A stretch of DNA of 62,977 bases. It comes from a virus. Position 1 is the stretch's first letter. Every line of letters begins with the position of its first letter. The stretch spans positions 1 to 62,977 of the IMG/VR virus record IMGVR_UViG_3300022821_000003; one strand, given 5' to 3'. Shown in pieces: positions 19,620-27,845 of the stretch. The translations under genes and the position numbers were made by a program. The notes under the pieces are model-generated. The model was not told where the DNA came from. It did no database searches and saw nothing but the letters and a program-made list of their open reading frames with translations.

Positions 19620-19661
19620 ATGTTTTTTTTGTTTTAGTTTTTAAAGATACATCTTTGTGTC

Positions 19662-20066
19662 TTAAGTGGAAATTGTAATCTCCACTCTTGGATCCGTCTT
19701 ATCAATTTCTCCACTACAATAGTATGTAGAAAGAATGTGTGTGTCGTCATCATCTTTAATGCAGCCACACTCTGTGAGTGCATCGCAAAAAAACTTCTCA
19801 TGTATAGATAGAACGTTAGCTCTATCTGATAGCCTCTTAGAACCTTTGAATAGTTTAAACTCTAGCCTAAGAGGCATATCAAACTTAAGACCTCTGAGTT
19901 GGTCTTTAATATCCTCCTTGTACTTCTTCTTGACTTCGTTACTTATAAAATAATTCCAATTTCTATAGTTATTCAAATTCAAAATCACTTTACGATCAGC
20001 CTTTGTCTTACGTGGTAGCATTACATAAAGTGGTGCTATTATCATTTTTCTAAACATTGTACGCAA
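19662..20066 (-). CDS. RusA-like Holliday junction resolvase
   Basis: 134 residues. The central part RANVLSIHEKFFCDALTECGCIKDDDDTH matches the RusA layout (N, K and D on one helix, then a DD pair), whose aspartates bind magnesium and cut four-way junctions. It ends with a PRVEITI strand, as in RusA proteins. Phages use it to resolve recombination or replication intermediates before packaging. The classical DxDN segment is modified (SDRAN), so activity is likely but not certain. Confidence 0.65.
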   Translation of the reverse strand: MRTMFRKMIIAPLYVMLPRKTKADRKVILNLNNYRNWNYFISNEVKKKYKEDIKDQLRGLKFDMPLRLEFKLFKGSKRLSDRANVLSIHEKFFCDALTECGCIKDDDDTHILSTYYCSGEIDKTDPRVEITIST

Positions 20067-20069
20067 TCT

Positions 20070-20297
20070 TTACTTATTCAAACATGCACTCTTTAAGAAG
20101 CTATGATTTCTAATTCTAGTAAACATAGCTAATCTTTCTGGGTCTTGCTCTGTTACACTACACCAGAGGAAGAAAGCAGGATTATTCTTAATATAGTCTA
20201 ATCTTTCGTCTATAACTTCCCTGTCTGTAGTTTTAACTAAACAGTCTTTGAATGCCTTTCCCAAAATGTTTATGCATCCCTTTGTTTTATATTTCAT
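20070..20297 (-). CDS. hypothetical protein
   Basis: 75 residues, MKYKTKGCINILGKAF..., helical, with a conserved-looking NPAFFLWCSVTEQDPERLAMF core. It shares its first base with the stop of the HNH gene upstream (4-nt type coupling), so is likely co-translated. Not recognised; context is DNA processing. Confidence 0.55.
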   Translation of the reverse strand: MKYKTKGCINILGKAFKDCLVKTTDREVIDERLDYIKNNPAFFLWCSVTEQDPERLAMFTRIRNHSFLKSACLNK

Positions 20298-20575
20298 TAT
20301 TTCTTAGTGCTTCCTTTTGCCTTACTTAGTTTTCCCCCGTTTCGCCTGTCGTGCTCTTTATTGTGTTTCCCAATTGCACTAATCCCTTTGCCAGGTTTTA
20401 GTTTGACAAAGTTACTCTTTTTGTTATCGCCCTTTTTTCCGTTCTTGTGATGTATAAGCTCCCCAGGTTTTGCTTTAGTTATCTTCCTTCTATAGTCAGA
20501 TGATTTCCCACCCTTCCAACGTCCGTTCTTTTTCCCTGGTCTAGCCATATTAGGATTCTTTCCTACTGGTGGCAT
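20297..20575 (-). CDS. small HNH endonuclease
   Basis: 92 residues, extremely basic. Core IHHKNGKKGDNKKSNFVKL followed by HNKEH gives an HH-N-H arrangement of an HNH nuclease; the GRWKGG lead-in is typical of phage homing HNH proteins. Such enzymes nick DNA and often promote their own spread. Start could also be the internal ATG at 20548. Placed between a methyltransferase and a resolvase gene. Confidence 0.65.
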   Translation of the reverse strand: MPPVGKNPNMARPGKKNGRWKGGKSSDYRRKITKAKPGELIHHKNGKKGDNKKSNFVKLKPGKGISAIGKHNKEHDRRNGGKLSKAKGSTKK

Positions 20576-20592
20576 ATTTTTTTAGTCGAGTA

Positions 20593-21291
20593 TCAATCTC
20601 TTTTAGATTCGACCTCTGCACTGTTATTTTTTAAATCAACTTCTTCGACTTTTTCTAATCTTTTAATCCCAGCCTTAAAATATTCTTCATCTAATTCCAT
20701 CCCTATATATTTTCTTCCTAATCTTTTGGCTGCGACCAGAGTGCTTGAACTACCACAGAATGGGTCTAGCACTATATCACCTTCCTCAGTTGTCTCTCTT
20801 ATTAATAATTCTAAAAGCTCTAATGGCTTTTCAGCGATATGAGACATCTTTGTATGGTGCATTCTCTTAACACTAATTAAATTAGCTACGTTATGATTCT
20901 TAGTTTTGAAAGCTCCTTTTGTTAGAACTAATATCAACTCGTATTGTGGTCTGAAGTTCCATCCCATTCCAAAATGCATCTTATTCCAAACAATAGTGTT
21001 TTTATGAATGAAACCAGCGTTTCTAGCCTCTCTCATAAAAACATCTATTGTAGACCATCCACAAAAAACAAGTGAAACATTTTTAGATATCCTATATATT
21101 TGTTTATAAAATGACGGAACCCAATCTAATTCTTTGTCGTTTTTTATCTCAACTCCAGAAAACTTAGACCCTTTTCTACTAGCTTTCATACTAATTCCGT
21201 ATGGAGGGTCACAAAATATTAAATCGATTGATTCGTCTTCGATATCTTTCATTAGTTCTAAACAATCTCCTTTTAAAAGTTGACTAATCAT
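20593..21291 (-). CDS. DNA methyltransferase, beta class (DPPY)
   Basis: 232 residues. Catalytic DPPYG at 28-32 near the N-terminus and a SAM-binding VLDPFCGSSST segment near residue 173; this order defines the beta class of N6-adenine/N4-cytosine DNA methyltransferases. Target domain lies between. There is no restriction partner beside it, so it is probably an orphan enzyme that masks phage DNA from host restriction. The C-terminus is Lys/Glu-rich. Overlaps the next gene by 8 nt. Confidence 0.85.
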   Translation of the reverse strand: MISQLLKGDCLELMKDIEDESIDLIFCDPPYGISMKASRKGSKFSGVEIKNDKELDWVPSFYKQIYRISKNVSLVFCGWSTIDVFMREARNAGFIHKNTIVWNKMHFGMGWNFRPQYELILVLTKGAFKTKNHNVANLISVKRMHHTKMSHIAEKPLELLELLIRETTEEGDIVLDPFCGSSSTLVAAKRLGRKYIGMELDEEYFKAGIKRLEKVEEVDLKNNSAEVESKRD

Positions 21292-21505
21292 TTGATAGTT
21301 TTACCTGTTTTTTAATTTCTTCTTTAATTCTTTTAATCCTTTTCTTGCTTGCGTTGATGCAATAAACTTTATCTTCAGCTAAACTTATCTTAAGTTTCTC
21401 TGCAAGATACTCTGCAACTACTAAAGCTAATTTTGGGTCTGATGTTTCAACAACTGTGTCGAAATCATAGTGCTCAAAATTGAAAGGCTTGTCTGCTCTT
21501 ATCAT
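21284..21505 (-). CDS. hypothetical protein
   Basis: 73 residues, MIRADKPFNFEHYDFDTVVETSDPKLALVVAEYL..., ending in a basic helix. It overlaps both neighbours (8 and 32 nt). No motif recognised; probably co-translated with the methyltransferase. Confidence 0.5.
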   Translation of the reverse strand: MIRADKPFNFEHYDFDTVVETSDPKLALVVAEYLAEKLKISLAEDKVYCINASKKRIKRIKEEIKKQVKLSND

Positions 21506-21860
21506 AATACTTTTTATTAGTTTGTAAAAATTCTACGTCTTCTTTAGTTTTAATGTACCATATTGATTCTAGATATTTCTTTGTCTTTAATAAATACTTT
21601 CTTCTCACATCAAATGAATGTATTGACGGTAAATTACGACGTCCTTCTGGCATGTGATTTCTAAAGTTATTTAATGGTGCTACGTTGAATGGGCTGTTTG
21701 ATATTCTCTTCAGAATATGATGAAGAGCATCTGCATCATTTCGTCCGTCTTCCCAATCTAAACAGTAGCCACCAAAGTCAAATAATTCTCTAGTCTTTGT
21801 ACTGAAATTGTTTTTCATATTATCTACTAATGGTGTGGAGTTAAAAACCATTGCCAGCAT
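21474..21860 (-). CDS. HNH-like nuclease domain protein
   Basis: 128 residues. The segment DADALHHILKRISNSPFNVAPLN followed by FRNHMPEGRR has the HH...N...H pattern of HNH nucleases that replace recombination endonucleases in phages. N-terminal cysteine-containing CLDWEDGR segment precedes it. Not surrounded by intron signals, so it may be a recombination or packaging nuclease rather than a homing enzyme. Start uncertain (ATGs at residues 1, 4 and 15). Confidence 0.5.
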   Translation of the reverse strand: MLAMVFNSTPLVDNMKNNFSTKTRELFDFGGYCLDWEDGRNDADALHHILKRISNSPFNVAPLNNFRNHMPEGRRNLPSIHSFDVRRKYLLKTKKYLESIWYIKTKEDVEFLQTNKKYYDKSRQAFQF

Positions 21861-21879
21861 TTCTATTTTTTATGGTAGT

Positions 21880-22356
21880 GGTTCCTCAATACTAATCTTC
21901 GTGTTGCAACACGAAGATGTTCTATTCTCACCACCTTTTACATTTTAGGCTGTACCTCTCCACCATCAGTAGACAATTGTTTACAAGCAAAATCTTGGAG
22001 GTAAGAATTTGCCGAGACGTAGCCTTAGGTCGGTCCAACTTAATGGATTACCCTGTCGCCTGCCTAAGGGCATTGACACAGGTCTTGGTCGTACTCGTAT
22101 AGTCATCTTACATGATATTAATTATTCCAATGGATTTATACCCCTTCCAAAATATCTATTTATCAATTGGAAGGTCGTGATTGTCGGATATGTAATAGCA
22201 TTCATAATATCTTACCTATCTTAGCGTCTACCTATTCCGCCACTCCAAGACTTTACTTGTAAATTGTTTTCCATAATTACTCACTGATGGAGAGGGGCTG
22301 GTAGGGTTGCCGCCCTAGACATTCCAACACACCTCAAACAATGAGCAATCGTTATT
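21880..22356 (-). ncRNA. structured non-coding interval (two or three RNA units)
   Basis: No convincing gene in about 490 bases. In the leftward direction I see: a unit closed by CTCATTG/CAGTGAG (about 22338-22270) with an inner TAGGG...CCCTA hairpin; a second unit closed by TCTTGGAG/CTCCAAGA (about 22252 to 21990) with an inner CCTTCCAA/TTGGAAGG hairpin; and a perfect 24-bp palindrome near 21895-21918. Each large unit is followed by an AAACAATT-type tail. The 5' part of the second unit resembles a tRNA-Leu 5' half (GGCGGAAU-GGUAGACGC), but no matching 3' half is found. Function unknown. Confidence 0.5.
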
Positions 22357-22773
22357 CTATTGTGACTTCTGTGGATTAAGATATCGATCGTGCATATGAC
22401 GAATCACATCTTCCCCAACAGGAGCTTCCCTCTTTTTATCTCTCCTTATGCATTCATTAAGAGGTGTATTTATAAACTTAACATTAACTTCTGCATCATT
22501 GATTTCTGCTATTAAAGACATTTGTTTAAAATGCTTTACTTCAAAATTAGTGTCATCTACAACTACATTATGACCATGAATTAATGCTAAGTCTATAATC
22601 ATATCTCTAATCTCAATAACAAGTTTTTCATTGTTTCTACTGTAATGACTACTATCAACCATTGCTCTTATGTCATCTTTATTGACTCTTTTCCATCCTT
22701 TCTCAACAAGTTCTTTAGCATATGTAGACTTTCCTGATGCTGGGAGTCCTTTTAAAATTAGTATCTTACTCAT
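22357..22773 (-). CDS. polynucleotide 5'-kinase domain protein
   Basis: 138 residues, a P-loop kinase with Walker A GLPASGKST (9-17) and a VVDDTNF motif as in the kinase half of T4 polynucleotide kinase. It would phosphorylate 5'-OH ends of RNA or DNA. The matching 3'-phosphatase is a separate gene here (38609-39058). Together they can heal ends left by anticodon nucleases. The codons for the last residues (NPQKSQ) coincide with a copy of the TTAATCCACnnAAGTCAC box that precedes early transcription units. Confidence 0.8.
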   Translation of the reverse strand: MSKILILKGLPASGKSTYAKELVEKGWKRVNKDDIRAMVDSSHYSRNNEKLVIEIRDMIIDLALIHGHNVVVDDTNFEVKHFKQMSLIAEINDAEVNVKFINTPLNECIRRDKKREAPVGEDVIRHMHDRYLNPQKSQ

Positions 22774-23323
22774 CTTTTTTATCCTTTACGTGCATTGTTT
22801 TATGACAATCAACACATAATGTTATTCCATTATTTATATCCCATAGTTCCATACAGTTTATTGCATCTTCTATAGACTTAATCTTATTCTCTTTAATAAT
22901 TTTAGAGAAGAACTTTATGTGGTGTGCATGTAGTCTTCCTCCGACTTTCTTACATTCCTGACAAGTGTAATCATCTCTTTTATAGACACTGGTTCGCCAA
23001 TCCTTATATTCCATTATCTTTCTTATTTTCTCATTATCCTCAGATATTCCACCCTTCCAAAATGCACACTTATCTCCAGAGTGAGCTTTCCCAATATTCT
23101 TCCTCCATTCTTTTGTTCTTTTTATCCCTTTAAAAAATATGCTTTTTATCTTACGTTCCTTGTCTGTATAAATTCTACCCTTCTTTCCCTTGTTCGGAGA
23201 TGGTTTTCCTTTCTTAGCCTTGCTTAATTTAGCTTTATGGTCATCAGAAAACTTCCTACCAGTTGTAGCTTTGGATATTTTCTGTTTAGTCTCTTCCGAC
23301 ATTTTCTCGCCCTTCTTCGCCAT
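22766..23323 (-). CDS. free-standing NUMOD3-HNH homing endonuclease
   Basis: 185 residues: N-terminal basic NUMOD3-type repeats (EETKQKISKATTGRKFS, HKAKLSKAKKGK) for DNA binding, then an HNH core with CQEC...HAHHIKFF...N...CVDCHKTMH, where four cysteines bind a structural zinc. Homing endonuclease family. Not in an intron; it overlaps the kinase genes on both sides (8 and 38 nt), so it was inserted between them without disrupting either. It probably mobilises this region between related phages. Confidence 0.8.
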   Translation of the reverse strand: MAKKGEKMSEETKQKISKATTGRKFSDDHKAKLSKAKKGKPSPNKGKKGRIYTDKERKIKSIFFKGIKRTKEWRKNIGKAHSGDKCAFWKGGISEDNEKIRKIMEYKDWRTSVYKRDDYTCQECKKVGGRLHAHHIKFFSKIIKENKIKSIEDAINCMELWDINNGITLCVDCHKTMHVKDKKDE

Positions 23324-23828
23324 TTATTATCTTTTTAATTTCACTATATAAATACTCCTTATCAGAACTATTTATTATTTCATAATCTGGTTCTATCTTA
23401 TCCATCTCTGTTTCAGAGATATGTTTATCGTTGCTTATGTTACCAGGTCTAGTTATTCTAATAACAATACCACCAGAGTCTTTTACTGCCTTAGCCTCAT
23501 TCAAAAAACGAACATCATCAGCAACAACATTGCTATCGATATCAATACTGTTGAGCCACTTATCGACCCAGTAATTTTCATTGTCCTTTCTCCTAACATT
23601 CGTACCATAGTTTTGTAATAACAGTCTCACTAATGGTGGTTTAACATCAAACAAAGTCCTGATATCTGCAGTCCTATATGCTAAAGATAACTCTTTCAAT
23701 AAATCTGGAAAGTTTTCTGTAACCTCTTCTATTAATGAATCCTTAAAATTAATATCTTTAAAGTCTTTTAGACATTTGCTTGCCTCTGATTTGCCAGAGT
23801 GCTTTTTTCCAGTAAATGCAATTATCAT
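23286..23828 (-). CDS. deoxynucleoside monophosphate kinase-like protein
   Basis: 180 residues with P-loop GKKHSGKSE (7-15) and later VVADDVRFLNEAKAV, a pattern seen in T4 gp1-type dNMP kinases and related phage P-loop kinases. It would convert dNMPs to dNDPs and so supply phage DNA synthesis. Assigned by P-loop plus the DDVR-containing strand; alternative is another nucleotide kinase. The start overlaps the upstream gene by 4 nt. Confidence 0.65.
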   Translation of the reverse strand: MIIAFTGKKHSGKSEASKCLKDFKDINFKDSLIEEVTENFPDLLKELSLAYRTADIRTLFDVKPPLVRLLLQNYGTNVRRKDNENYWVDKWLNSIDIDSNVVADDVRFLNEAKAVKDSGGIVIRITRPGNISNDKHISETEMDKIEPDYEIINSSDKEYLYSEIKKIINGEEGRENVGRD

Positions 23829-24301
23829 AGTTTTTCTAATTCTTTCTTCAAAGAGGATATACGTTGAGTGATTGTGGTAAGTACGCTATCTATTGAAGAT
23901 ATTTTTAGCTTATATTTAAAGTACAATGTTTCGTAAAGCATCCTTCGATACCTTTTTTCTTCTGTGTCTTTTATTAAGACGTTCTCTATCTGCTCCTTAT
24001 TCTTAACTCTACCTTTCTCAGCAGTAATCTTTTCTGTAATTACATCCCATTGATGAGCTCTATACGAACGTATTTCTAGTCTTAATGACTCGAATATTTG
24101 GTTTAGTTCTCCAACATAGTCTGTTATGAAGAACTTATATCCAGCTAATTTTGATTGTGCTTCCGATAGTTCTCCTCCGTTCATTGAAAGGAAATTGCCT
24201 CCAACCTCTGATATTATCTCTGAGACTTTTTCCATTATTTTACTACCAGAATCATTTTTTGTTTCTTTTTCAAACTCCTCTTTTACATCTTTAAATGTCA
24301 T
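23825..24301 (-). CDS. coiled-coil hypothetical protein
   Basis: 158 residues, largely alpha-helical with heptad-like patterns (EKRYRRMLYETLYFKYKLKISSIDSVLTT). No enzymatic motif. Sits between the nucleotide kinase and recombination-type genes, so a DNA-metabolism accessory role is possible. Not recognised. Confidence 0.55.
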   Translation of the reverse strand: MTFKDVKEEFEKETKNDSGSKIMEKVSEIISEVGGNFLSMNGGELSEAQSKLAGYKFFITDYVGELNQIFESLRLEIRSYRAHQWDVITEKITAEKGRVKNKEQIENVLIKDTEEKRYRRMLYETLYFKYKLKISSIDSVLTTITQRISSLKKELEKL

Positions 24302-24310
24302 ATAATACTT

Positions 24311-24481
24311 TTAATAATCATCATCATTTTCATCTCTATATGCATCGAATCCTATCGCACTTATCGTTTTAGTTTGTTCTTCCTTTTTCCAGACTTCAGT
24401 TATCTGTGCATTAGATTCTTTTCTTATGGCATCTGCTGCATCCTTTGCAACAACTTCCTTTTTGATATAAAATGTTATCAT
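24311..24481 (-). CDS. small acidic-tailed protein
   Basis: 56 residues, MITFYIKKEVVAKDAADAIRKESNAQ..., a short beta strand then helix, ending in a DENDDDDY tail. This strand-helix form (xFxVxxxVxAxDAxDAIR) is a small fold seen in many phage mini-proteins. It is 1 nt from the next gene upstream. Function unknown. Confidence 0.55.
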   Translation of the reverse strand: MITFYIKKEVVAKDAADAIRKESNAQITEVWKKEEQTKTISAIGFDAYRDENDDDY

Positions 24482-24482
24482 G

Positions 24483-24626
24483 CTATTTTAATATTTTTGC
24501 AACACGCTCACTCCTTGTTATAAATCTTTTCTTAACAATAAGATGTTCTACATTCTTATATTCTAGTGAATCTATACAACGTGCTATAAAGATTAATGCT
24601 TCTTTTATTTTTTTATAATTATCCAT
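24483..24626 (-). CDS. small helical hypothetical protein
   Basis: 47 residues from ATG at 24626 (MDNYKKIKEAL...), which overlaps the stop of the Cas4/RecB-like gene by 8 nt. A longer in-frame start at 24716 lies deep in that gene and is unlikely. Basic, helical. Unknown. Confidence 0.5.
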   Translation of the reverse strand: MDNYKKIKEALIFIARCIDSLEYKNVEHLIVKKRFITRSERVAKILK

Positions 24627-25287
24627 AAGGGCATGTTCTGTCTCCAGTTTTACTCCAAGGACATAATCCGAAACAATGGGGACCAGGAGTAGCTTCAAAT
24701 CTAGATGTATGAACATCTGAGATGTATCGTTTGATCTTACCCTCTAGCCCCATTATTTCATCCTCACTCCTTTCAACAGGAATGATTTGCGGGAGAACAT
24801 TAGTTTTCTTATTGTTGATTGAGTAAACGAGTGGAATTGGTCTACCAAATTTCTTTAACAATACATACATATAAATATCTGTTTGTATTGTATCCACATC
24901 TTTTTCATTCCACTTTTTTGATGATGTTTTATATTCCACTCCCTGGCTTTCATCGATCCTATCTATAAACCCATACAGTGGAATATCTACTCCAGGAATA
25001 TCAACATGAAACTCATATTCAGTTTCCAACACAGAACCGAGTACTGGATTACCCAAGTACTTAGTAAATAAATGTGTCAGCATTGTTGAGTGCTCTGGAT
25101 TATCTTTAATAATTTGTCTTGATTTAGACTCGTTATTATTGTGATAAGCCTCAAGCATCTCATGATACAGTGAACCTATTATCAAAGCATCACTCTTTTG
25201 AGACAGTAATTTGTATTCATAACGAAACCTATACTGTAGAGGACACCTTTCAAAGGTGCTATATCGAGTTGCACTTATACTGCTCAT
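24619..25287 (-). CDS. RecB/Cas4-family PD-(D/E)XK nuclease
   Basis: 222 residues. H42, D109 (GFIDRID), E118-x-K120 (EYK) and Q135 (QTDIYMY) form the RecB-type nuclease active site. Cys15 and three C-terminal cysteines (CFGLC...C) are spaced as in Cas4-type iron-sulfur nucleases. The likely role is 5'-end or single-strand processing in phage recombination. It lies next to the SSB-like gene, supporting a recombination module. Confidence 0.8.
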   Translation of the reverse strand: MSSISATRYSTFERCPLQYRFRYEYKLLSQKSDALIIGSLYHEMLEAYHNNNESKSRQIIKDNPEHSTMLTHLFTKYLGNPVLGSVLETEYEFHVDIPGVDIPLYGFIDRIDESQGVEYKTSSKKWNEKDVDTIQTDIYMYVLLKKFGRPIPLVYSINNKKTNVLPQIIPVERSEDEIMGLEGKIKRYISDVHTSRFEATPGPHCFGLCPWSKTGDRTCPYG

Positions 25288-25676
25288 TTCTTCAATGCGA
25301 TTAATTTTAAGTTGAATTTCTTCTGCATAACTAATTGCATATCTTTATCTTTTATTTCCTCTATTTTTCCTATTAGCGACCTTAGCTGACCCTCGTTATC
25401 TATATCATTGATTTTCTTTTCTAATTCAAGGAGGGTTTTATCAACAGCCTTGCTTAACGCAACGGGTTTAGATAAATTTGATTTGATTTCATCATAATAA
25501 GCACTCGTATTTTTTTCGCACAACTCCCGACCAAAGTTGATTGCATTTTGGACACTTTCCATGGATTCTGAATCGAACCCAATTATATCAACGCCTAATC
25601 GATAATCTTTAGACTCAAAATTGCCTAAATTAATCTTTTGTGTTATCTCTACTTTTATTTTTTCTACTTTTTCCAT
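25284..25676 (-). CDS. hypothetical coiled-coil protein of recombination module
   Basis: 130 residues starting MEKVEKIKVEITQKINLGNFESKDYRLGV, a beta N-terminus followed by helices. The ATG is directly preceded by the CCACTAAAGTCACT box. It overlaps the nuclease gene by 4 nt. Unrecognised; context (between an SSB-like protein and a RecB-like nuclease) suggests a recombination accessory factor. Confidence 0.55.
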   Translation of the reverse strand: MEKVEKIKVEITQKINLGNFESKDYRLGVDIIGFDSESMESVQNAINFGRELCEKNTSAYYDEIKSNLSKPVALSKAVDKTLLELEKKINDIDNEGQLRSLIGKIEEIKDKDMQLVMQKKFNLKLIALKK

Positions 25677-25690
25677 AGTGACTTTAGTGG
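25677..25690 (-). promoter_or_regulatory. early-junction box CCACTAAAGTCACT
   Basis: Directly abuts the ATG at 25676. Copy of the repeat whose best form is TTAATCCACTTAAGTCACT-ATG, found at about a dozen leftward gene junctions. Confidence 0.6.
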
Positions 25691-25695
25691 ATTAA

Positions 25696-26484
25696 TTAAA
25701 AAGGAAGATTTTCTACATCGATGTCATCTTCAGAAACCTCTGTTCCAGTTATGCCAGACTTCTCAATCTCTTTTTTAACAACTTCTCCAGAACTCTTGTA
25801 AGAATCAGCAATAGCATCTAACTTATCTTCTAAGCCATTAGCAATCTCATCAACCTTATCTTCTTTTGTCTTCCCTATGTTCTGTAAGTTACAAGCCCAG
25901 AACTCATTAATCCCAAACTTCTTTTTCTCTAGTGCAAACTTAGTCGTGAAGTTTCTGAATCCATTATCATCCCTTTCTTCTTGACATCCATCTTTGTAAG
26001 TAAACCAATTATTGTTCTGATTCAGCTTCCATCTAAACTTAAATATATCTCCAGATATTAGCACATATAGAATAGAGAATACATCAAATGTTTTCTCTGG
26101 AATTCCTTTAGGACTTACTTGTCCTGTTGCGAATTCTGTCTTTGTCCCTGCGTAAGGACCTTCATATAAAACTCTCTTTTCATCTGGACAGTAGACTCTA
26201 ACATCATTTCTACTACCTGTAAATTCAAACTCATTTGACATATATGCAGGTTTGTGAACATACTTTGATTGAATTTGATATCTGTCAAATAAGATGACAG
26301 CCTCTAAATCTTTTACGAAGAAATCTTTGCTATATTTTCCTTCTAAATCTCTTGTTTTGATGTTGAATCCTTCTTGAGCAGGAACTTCAACTTCTTGCAT
26401 TTTTCCATCAATCTCAATTTCCTTTGATACTTTCGTATTATTTACTGAGATTTCAGGTATAAACTCTTGTTTTTCTTTCTCCAT
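25696..26484 (-). CDS. SSB-like / ssDNA-binding protein with acidic LPF tip
   Basis: 262 residues. Beta-rich body (about 40-200) followed by a helical acidic tail that ends DDIDVENLPF, matching the C-terminal tip of bacterial SSB (DDxxPF), which recruits repair enzymes. It is beside the RecB/Cas4-like nuclease. A phage single-strand-binding or annealing protein is the best reading. The core does not match E. coli SSB by eye, so the fold is inferred. Confidence 0.6.
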   Translation of the reverse strand: MEKEKQEFIPEISVNNTKVSKEIEIDGKMQEVEVPAQEGFNIKTRDLEGKYSKDFFVKDLEAVILFDRYQIQSKYVHKPAYMSNEFEFTGSRNDVRVYCPDEKRVLYEGPYAGTKTEFATGQVSPKGIPEKTFDVFSILYVLISGDIFKFRWKLNQNNNWFTYKDGCQEERDDNGFRNFTTKFALEKKKFGINEFWACNLQNIGKTKEDKVDEIANGLEDKLDAIADSYKSSGEVVKKEIEKSGITGTEVSEDDIDVENLPF

Positions 26485-26489
26485 TTTTT

Positions 26490-26966
26490 TTAAAAGGGAA
26501 CCTCCGAAACAATGATGTCATCGTCAGTCTCACTAACTCTTTCATCAACTGCTACGGCTTTTGCCTCTTCTTTATTTATAAAACTTAATTGATTTATTGT
26601 TTCTTCTGTCCTTTCTTTGGACTCTTCTCTCCTTCTTGCAATACTCCAGTTAGTGAACTGAGTGGATAATCCAAAATACTTTTCTCCTGGTTGTAATGTT
26701 GCATTACCATCAGATATTAACTCCTCTATAGGTATCAACCATTCTCCATCATTACTATACCTGAATCCAGCCTTCTTGATTTCTGTCATTGGTAGTATCC
26801 CCATAGGGGTTTCTTCCCATCCTTCCTTAAGCTTTTTAGCATACCATTCCTGTCCTTCCTTAATGAACTCTGGCAGGGTTTTCTTTCCACCGTTTCCCGA
26901 TGTAAGCAATTCTGCCCTCTTGCTCAAGTTCTTTGATGCGTCCGACATTGAATATTTTTTCTCCAT
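26490..26966 (-). CDS. hypothetical protein with SSB-like acidic tip
   Basis: 158 residues ending SETDDDIIVSEVPF, again the SSB-type acidic C-terminus. Central region KKTLPEFIKEGQEWYAKKLKEG and GEKYFGLSTQFTNWSIARRR. The first about 35 codons overlap the upstream gene in another frame (26860-26966). Possibly a partner of the 25696 protein. Start could be the ATG at residue 7. Unrecognised family. Confidence 0.55.
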   Translation of the reverse strand: MEKKYSMSDASKNLSKRAELLTSGNGGKKTLPEFIKEGQEWYAKKLKEGWEETPMGILPMTEIKKAGFRYSNDGEWLIPIEELISDGNATLQPGEKYFGLSTQFTNWSIARRREESKERTEETINQLSFINKEEAKAVAVDERVSETDDDIIVSEVPF

Positions 26967-27276
26967 CTGATAATGTTATGATAGGTTCTTTGCCCTCAAG
27001 CTTGTCAAAGTCCTCATCAATATATTTATTAAGTGTTGATAATGTCCACTTGAAGTCTGCTGTATCCACAAGGTGCTTCATTGTCCTTATGATTTTCTCA
27101 CTACTATAGCAATCATATTCTTGTGCATCTAAATAATTCTTCTTAACAATCCTATCCAACTGAATTTGATTCTCAACTGTCATCCCCTTAGCTTTCATAA
27201 ATAGTCCAATTATCTTCTCAACCTTATCCTCACTCTCCATACACTTTGATATTGCTTCGGCTGAATTGAATGTCAT
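26860..27276 (-). CDS. hypothetical protein overlapping next gene by 107 nt
   Basis: 138 residues, helical, ending RIAYIGKRWKENPARVH. The C-terminal 35 residues share DNA with the start of the next gene in a different frame; both look like real protein sequence. Lies next to a primase-like gene. Function unknown. Confidence 0.55.
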   Translation of the reverse strand: MTFNSAEAISKCMESEDKVEKIIGLFMKAKGMTVENQIQLDRIVKKNYLDAQEYDCYSSEKIIRTMKHLVDTADFKWTLSTLNKYIDEDFDKLEGKEPIITLSDGEKIFNVGRIKELEQEGRIAYIGKRWKENPARVH

Positions 27277-27277
27277 T

Positions 27278-27844
27278 TTAATAACTTAATAATAATAGAC
27301 CGTCCTTTTTTATATCATATCCTGGCAATAGAGCAGGATTGAATGGTGGTGTTACAACATGCCATCCATTCTTTGTTTCAAATTTGTTGAAATTTCTTCC
27401 AACGATCGGAAATAGTTTTTCCTTAAGTTCTTTCAGCCCGTCCTTATCATCTAGGTCTATCATGAATGCTATTTCTGTTTTTGTTTTAGGATTGCATATA
27501 GCACTTATCCATCTATTCTTTATGTCTAAATAAAACATATCCCTATTATACTCATCTTCATAGTCTGCATCTAACTGTCTGCCTTTAAATATTCTAATAG
27601 CCTTGTTCATATCTCTCTTGTTGACACTGCTATATATTCTATATGGTATATCAGATTCATTTTTGATGCTAACGAGCTTATCTAGTTCTTCTTCAAACTC
27701 CTCTTGTGAATATGCTATTCGCTTGATAGCCGACCTGTCTCTTTGTGCTCCTCCTTCTTTCTTCCTGTGGATAAGCATTAGCATCCTTACACCATCTGTA
27801 AATCCATCAAACTCTGCTATTATTTTTTCAGTTTCTTTATTCAT
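27278..27844 (-). CDS. primase-polymerase (AEP)-like small protein
   Basis: 188 residues. The stretch YRIYSSVNKRDMNKAIRIF, then FMIDLDDKDGL and FETKNGWHVVTPPFNP, resembles the catalytic Asp strand and NGxH segment of archaeo-eukaryotic primase-like phage proteins. Only one clear Asp pair (DLDD) is visible, so activity is uncertain. It could be a reduced primase or a nucleotidyltransferase. No other replication initiation protein is seen in the window. Confidence 0.45.
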   Translation of the reverse strand: MNKETEKIIAEFDGFTDGVRMLMLIHRKKEGGAQRDRSAIKRIAYSQEEFEEELDKLVSIKNESDIPYRIYSSVNKRDMNKAIRIFKGRQLDADYEDEYNRDMFYLDIKNRWISAICNPKTKTEIAFMIDLDDKDGLKELKEKLFPIVGRNFNKFETKNGWHVVTPPFNPALLPGYDIKKDGLLLLSY

Positions 27845-27845
27845 A

